From NCBI GenBank assembly GCA_033063855.1, contig CP093831.1:23808001-23872000 (forward strand): 64,000 nucleotides of DNA, read 5' to 3'. Every line of letters begins with the position of its first letter. The first letter of the stretch is position 1. The notes beneath the pieces are model-generated. The model was not told the origin of the DNA. It saw nothing but the letters and a program-made list of their open reading frames with translations, and did not search any database. Shown here piece by piece: positions 61,460 to 64,000 of this stretch. The position numbers were made by a program, and so were the translations under genes. This DNA is from Smittia aterrima (taxonomy: Eukaryota; Arthropoda; Insecta; Diptera; Chironomidae).

Positions 61460-62683
61460 TCAAACGGATTTCGGGAGATTTTGTAACATTTTTAACAAAT
61501 TCTCGTAATTTAATCTCAAAGTTTTGTTCTCGTCCAGAACTTTTAACAATTCAGCACTTCTGTCCATTTCGCATGCGCTGATATCAGTTGCAAGTTCAGC
61601 GTTCACGTTTTTCAGGGTCTCGATCGTCGACATTTGTTGAGTTATGTTTGTCGCCAAAAACAAATTCTCAATTTCGAGTTTCTTCTTCATTAATAAATTT
61701 TCCTCATTTAATTCGTTGAATGTTGAGAGATTTCCTTGTAAAAGTTTGTTATTCTGGTTACAGTTGTCAAGCTGCTCTTCAAGTTTGCTGATGTTCAATT
61801 TTACAATAAAGTTTTCTTCAATTACTTTCGTAAGCTCTTGACTGCTATTCCGCTTAAAAGCTTCGTTTTCTATTTTCAGACTTTCGATGGTTGACCAAAG
61901 TTGCGTTATGGTTTTTACCAAAGCGACTTTCTCGTTTTCCAAAGTTTCCTTTTTCTCTTTTAATTCCACAATTTCCTCTTCCTTCTCTGATAAAGTTTTG
62001 TTCAACGCGATGATTTTTGATCTTTTCATTGGGCTCTCGCATTTGGAAGCAACTTCTTTAGTAAACAAGTTAAAGTTTAGAATGTCTTCCGGATAATTTT
62101 TATTAATGCAAGCGTTGCCTCGGAATTCAGCTTTAATCAATGATGATGGCAGATCAGTGTCGATGAAGATCAGTTGTTTATTTGTTAACACTTTTAATGT
62201 TTCTATTTTCCTATTTGTCACGAGCAAATCAGCTGGCAAGGAAACGAGTTTGTTATCGGTAAGCCAAAGAACCTTTAATTCGATTAAATCAATGAAAAGA
62301 TCTTCAGGGAGCGTCGTCAGTGAAGTGAACCTTATTGCCACTGACGACACTTTATTGCAATTTGTAAAGACTTCTCGATTGATTTTGTTAACTGTTCTAC
62401 TGCCAATCCACGTTTGTTCTAAATTTTTAAAGAAATTGCAAACTTTCGTTGGAACAATTTCAGTTGCAGCCGTGTGTTGTATCCAGAAAACTTTGACTTC
62501 ATCGTTTGTTTTGACTTGAGCTGAGTAATTTCCAGAAACTGAAGTGACTGCCATGTCGTTTTCAAGGACTGTGAGAGTTTCTATTCTGCATTCTTTAACT
62601 GAACTAAATACACAATTAAGTCGAAAACTGTTTACGGATCCGCAAAGGAAATAAATGACAAGAAAATGTTTGAAGAGCTCCAT
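61460..62683 (-). CDS. LRR-24, secreted LRR/coiled-coil protein
   Basis: Single exon, 407 residues: signal peptide MELFKHFLVIYFLCGSVNS, N-terminal module (VTSVSGNYSAQVKTNDEV), LRRs (SLTTLPEDLF, NKLVSLPADLL), cap CINKNYPEDI, CESPMKRS, coiled coil about 220-405 ending LLKMLQNLPKSV. Initiator A at 62712 is 29 nt before the ATG. The 3' ~300 bp are nearly identical to LRR-25, indicating a very recent duplication or conversion. Confidence 0.9.
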   Translation of the reverse strand: MELFKHFLVIYFLCGSVNSFRLNCVFSSVKECRIETLTVLENDMAVTSVSGNYSAQVKTNDEVKVFWIQHTAATEIVPTKVCNFFKNLEQTWIGSRTVNKINREVFTNCNKVSSVAIRFTSLTTLPEDLFIDLIELKVLWLTDNKLVSLPADLLVTNRKIETLKVLTNKQLIFIDTDLPSSLIKAEFRGNACINKNYPEDILNFNLFTKEVASKCESPMKRSKIIALNKTLSEKEEEIVELKEKKETLENEKVALVKTITQLWSTIESLKIENEAFKRNSSQELTKVIEENFIVKLNISKLEEQLDNCNQNNKLLQGNLSTFNELNEENLLMKKKLEIENLFLATNITQQMSTIETLKNVNAELATDISACEMDRSAELLKVLDENKTLRLNYENLLKMLQNLPKSV

Positions 62684-63229
62684 GTTCTCTGATTAATGTC
62701 TCAGACTAAACTGAAGCTGTGACTACGAATCACATGAATTTAAATCTCAAATTTCTTATCTCATACTTTCGGGTTTGTCGTCGCCAATTTAAACCGCGAT
62801 GGGATATTCCAATGATGAAAAGCTTTTTACGTTTTGCTTGGGCAAAACCCATTTCGTTTATCGATAACAAGACCGAAAGAGCACGAATTCTAGATTACTC
62901 GGCTGTTCGGCTCTTTGCATACGATTAAAGAAATAGCCGAAGCTCCTTTGTAGTCAAATTTATTTCTGAAGAGTCGATAAGTCGAGACAACGCCTTTAAC
63001 AACAGACGACTTGTATTTTGATCGGGTTGACTTTGAATTATTGTATGGCACGACTCTTAGTTTCTAGATTGCGAGACATAACAAATAAAAAAATTCAGAA
63101 GACCGGTCACAGGCGACCTGGTAGAAGGATTTTTTCGATTTTCGCTTTTCCACAAGCTATATTTCTATAAACTTGTGGCTTAACCGAATATTTCGTAACA
63201 CGGTGGCTTGACTGGTTATTTCAAAACAA
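62684..63229. other. Upstream region of LRR-24
   Basis: Holds the LRR-24 promoter on the reverse strand (TCAGTT at 62714-62709, GATAAG at about 62760, CCGAAAGT just upstream), a TTTGCATACGATTAAAG motif at 62919-62935, and the GGTCACAGGCGACCTGG block at 63105 shared with 32590. No gene. Confidence 0.45.
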
Positions 63230-63230
63230 A

Positions 63231-63383
63231 AAACATTGATAAAACATTCGAAAACATTGATGAAACATTCGAAAACATTGATGAAACATTCGAAAACATT
63301 GATGAAACATTCGAAAACATTGATGAAACATTCGAAAACATTGGTGAAACATTCGAAAACATTGGTGAAACATTCGAAAACAT
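63231..63383. repeat. 21-bp minisatellite (about 7 units)
   Basis: Tandem 21-bp units differing by single bases, open in several frames on both strands (NIDETFE on plus). Followed by two and a half CACTTCCGGTCRAATTTTGGG units (about 63388-63440). The open frames are by-products of a period divisible by three. Confidence 0.85.
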
Positions 63384-63520
63384 TCAACTTCCGGTCGAAT
63401 TTTGGGCACTTCCGGTCAAATTTTGGGCACTTCCGGTCGACTTTGCGGCCACTTTCGGAGCTCTCCCGGTCGTCTACTATTCATTTCTGCCATAAATTTG
63501 CCATAAATTTTTGCTAACAG

Positions 63521-63565
63521 ACGGACGGACGGACAGACGGACAGACAGACAGACGGACAAAGTGG
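63521..63565. repeat. GGAC/AGAC microsatellite
   Basis: ACGGACGGACGGACAGACGG-type tetranucleotide run ending in ACAAAGTGGCCAC. The ending resembles the GACAAAGCGGCCAC stretch in the MITE at 45650, so this may be the inner end of a related element. Confidence 0.6.
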
Positions 63566-63686
63566 CCACAATAAGGTTTTTTCTATTCGAAAAAATCCTT
63601 AAAAAAATTAATTCGATTTTATTTATTTATTAGATTACATCATTTAAGTTCTAATTGGTAATGAACGCTCGGGATTCTAAGCTGAT

Positions 63687-64000
63687 TCAAACGGATTTTG
63701 TTAGATTGGTGAACGTTTTTAACAAATTCTCGTAATTTAATCTCAAAGTTTTGTTCTCGTCCAGAACTTTTAATAATTCAGCACTTCTGTCCATTTCGCA
63801 TGCGCTGATATCAGTTGCAAGTTCAGCGTTCACGTTTTTCAGGGTTTCGATAGTCGACATTAGTTGAGTTATGTTTGTCGCCAAAGAAAAATTCTCAATT
63901 TCAAGTTTCTTTTTCAGTAATAAATTTTCCTCGTTTAATTCGTTGAATGTTGAGAGATTTCCTTGTAAAAGTTTGTTATTCTGGTTACAGTTGTCAAGCT
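63687..64000 (-). CDS. LRR-25, 3' end of an LRR/coiled-coil gene (cut by window end)
   Basis: The reverse strand is open from the window edge to the stop at 63687: LDNCNQNNKLLQGNLSTFNE, LEIENFSLATNITQLMST, ETLKNVNAELATDIS, RSAELLKVLDENK, then NLTKSV. All coiled coil. Near-identical to the end of LRR-24. The 5' part lies beyond the window. Confidence 0.85.
   Translation of the reverse strand, partial: LDNCNQNNKLLQGNLSTFNELNEENLLLKKKLEIENFSLATNITQLMSTIETLKNVNAELATDISACEMDRSAELLKVLDENKTLRLNYENLLKTFTNLTKSV

Noticed and set aside
63231..63383. CRISPR array
   Set aside because: Units are contiguous with no unique spacers, in an insect genome; it is a minisatellite.

Overview
The window looks like nuclear DNA of a dipteran insect, most likely a nematoceran fly (mosquito or midge relative). 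Evidence: AT-rich sequence, one-exon or compact genes with introns of about 51-71 bp, arthropod TCAGT initiators, non-LTR, SINE, hAT-like and Tc1-like element debris, and protein families typical of insect immunity. The species cannot be named from the sequence.

The window is dominated by one multigene family of intronless leucine-rich-repeat (LRR) genes, labelled LRR-1 to LRR-25 here, on both strands. About 12 are intact or nearly so, two are cut by the window edges, and the rest are relics. The basic protein has a signal peptide, a short Cys-containing N-terminal module, 4-6 LRRs, a Cys cap (C-I-D-K-x-FP-D-D) and a coiled coil. This resembles the architecture of mosquito LRIM/APL1 proteins. 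Variants are secreted coiled-coil forms (LRR-3, 5, 9, 14, 24), short membrane-anchored forms with a conserved tail (LRR-6, 8), and giant forms with three LRR modules (LRR-4, 10, 23).

Two other families are interspersed: secreted C-type lectins (CTL-1 7438-8052, CTL-2 33400-34003, CTL-3 46010-46594, plus a relic) and chymotrypsin-fold serine protease homologues (SPH-1 to SPH-4 plus a fragment), all of which lack the catalytic serine. From 1 to about 29 kb the layout is a tandem module repeated four times: SPH (+), a ~400-bp intergenic repeat, a relic of a membrane LRR gene (+), then a convergent LRR gene (-). CTLs precede some modules. In mosquitoes, LRIM/APL1, C-type lectins and non-catalytic protease homologues act together in haemolymph complement and melanisation control. 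Finding all three families in one duplicating cluster suggests a co-evolving recognition/regulation locus; this is inference.

From 29 to 64 kb: LRR-8 and 9, CTL-2, the 805-aa LRR-10, a six-exon acid-lipase-like gene (37838-39238), an inverted pair of LRR pseudogenes (39.8-42.4 kb), LRR-14, relics, CTL-3, an F-box/LRR gene (47896-49539), a small two-exon gene (49892-50340), a run of membrane-type LRR copies losing their membrane segments (50.8-55.9 kb), a DUF1091-like relic (56.6-57.3 kb), and LRR-23 to 25.

The intact or start-bearing LRR genes share a promoter with an initiator almost always exactly 29 nt upstream of ATG and often a GATAAG site. Mobile elements with recognisable target duplications are frequent: a tRNA-like SINE, a hAT-like MITE, a long-inverted-repeat foldback element, a retroposon inside an SPH signal peptide, a Tc1-like MITE, and a MITE family with GGGTTTTTCATCCG ends. 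Paralogous empty sites confirm two of the insertions.
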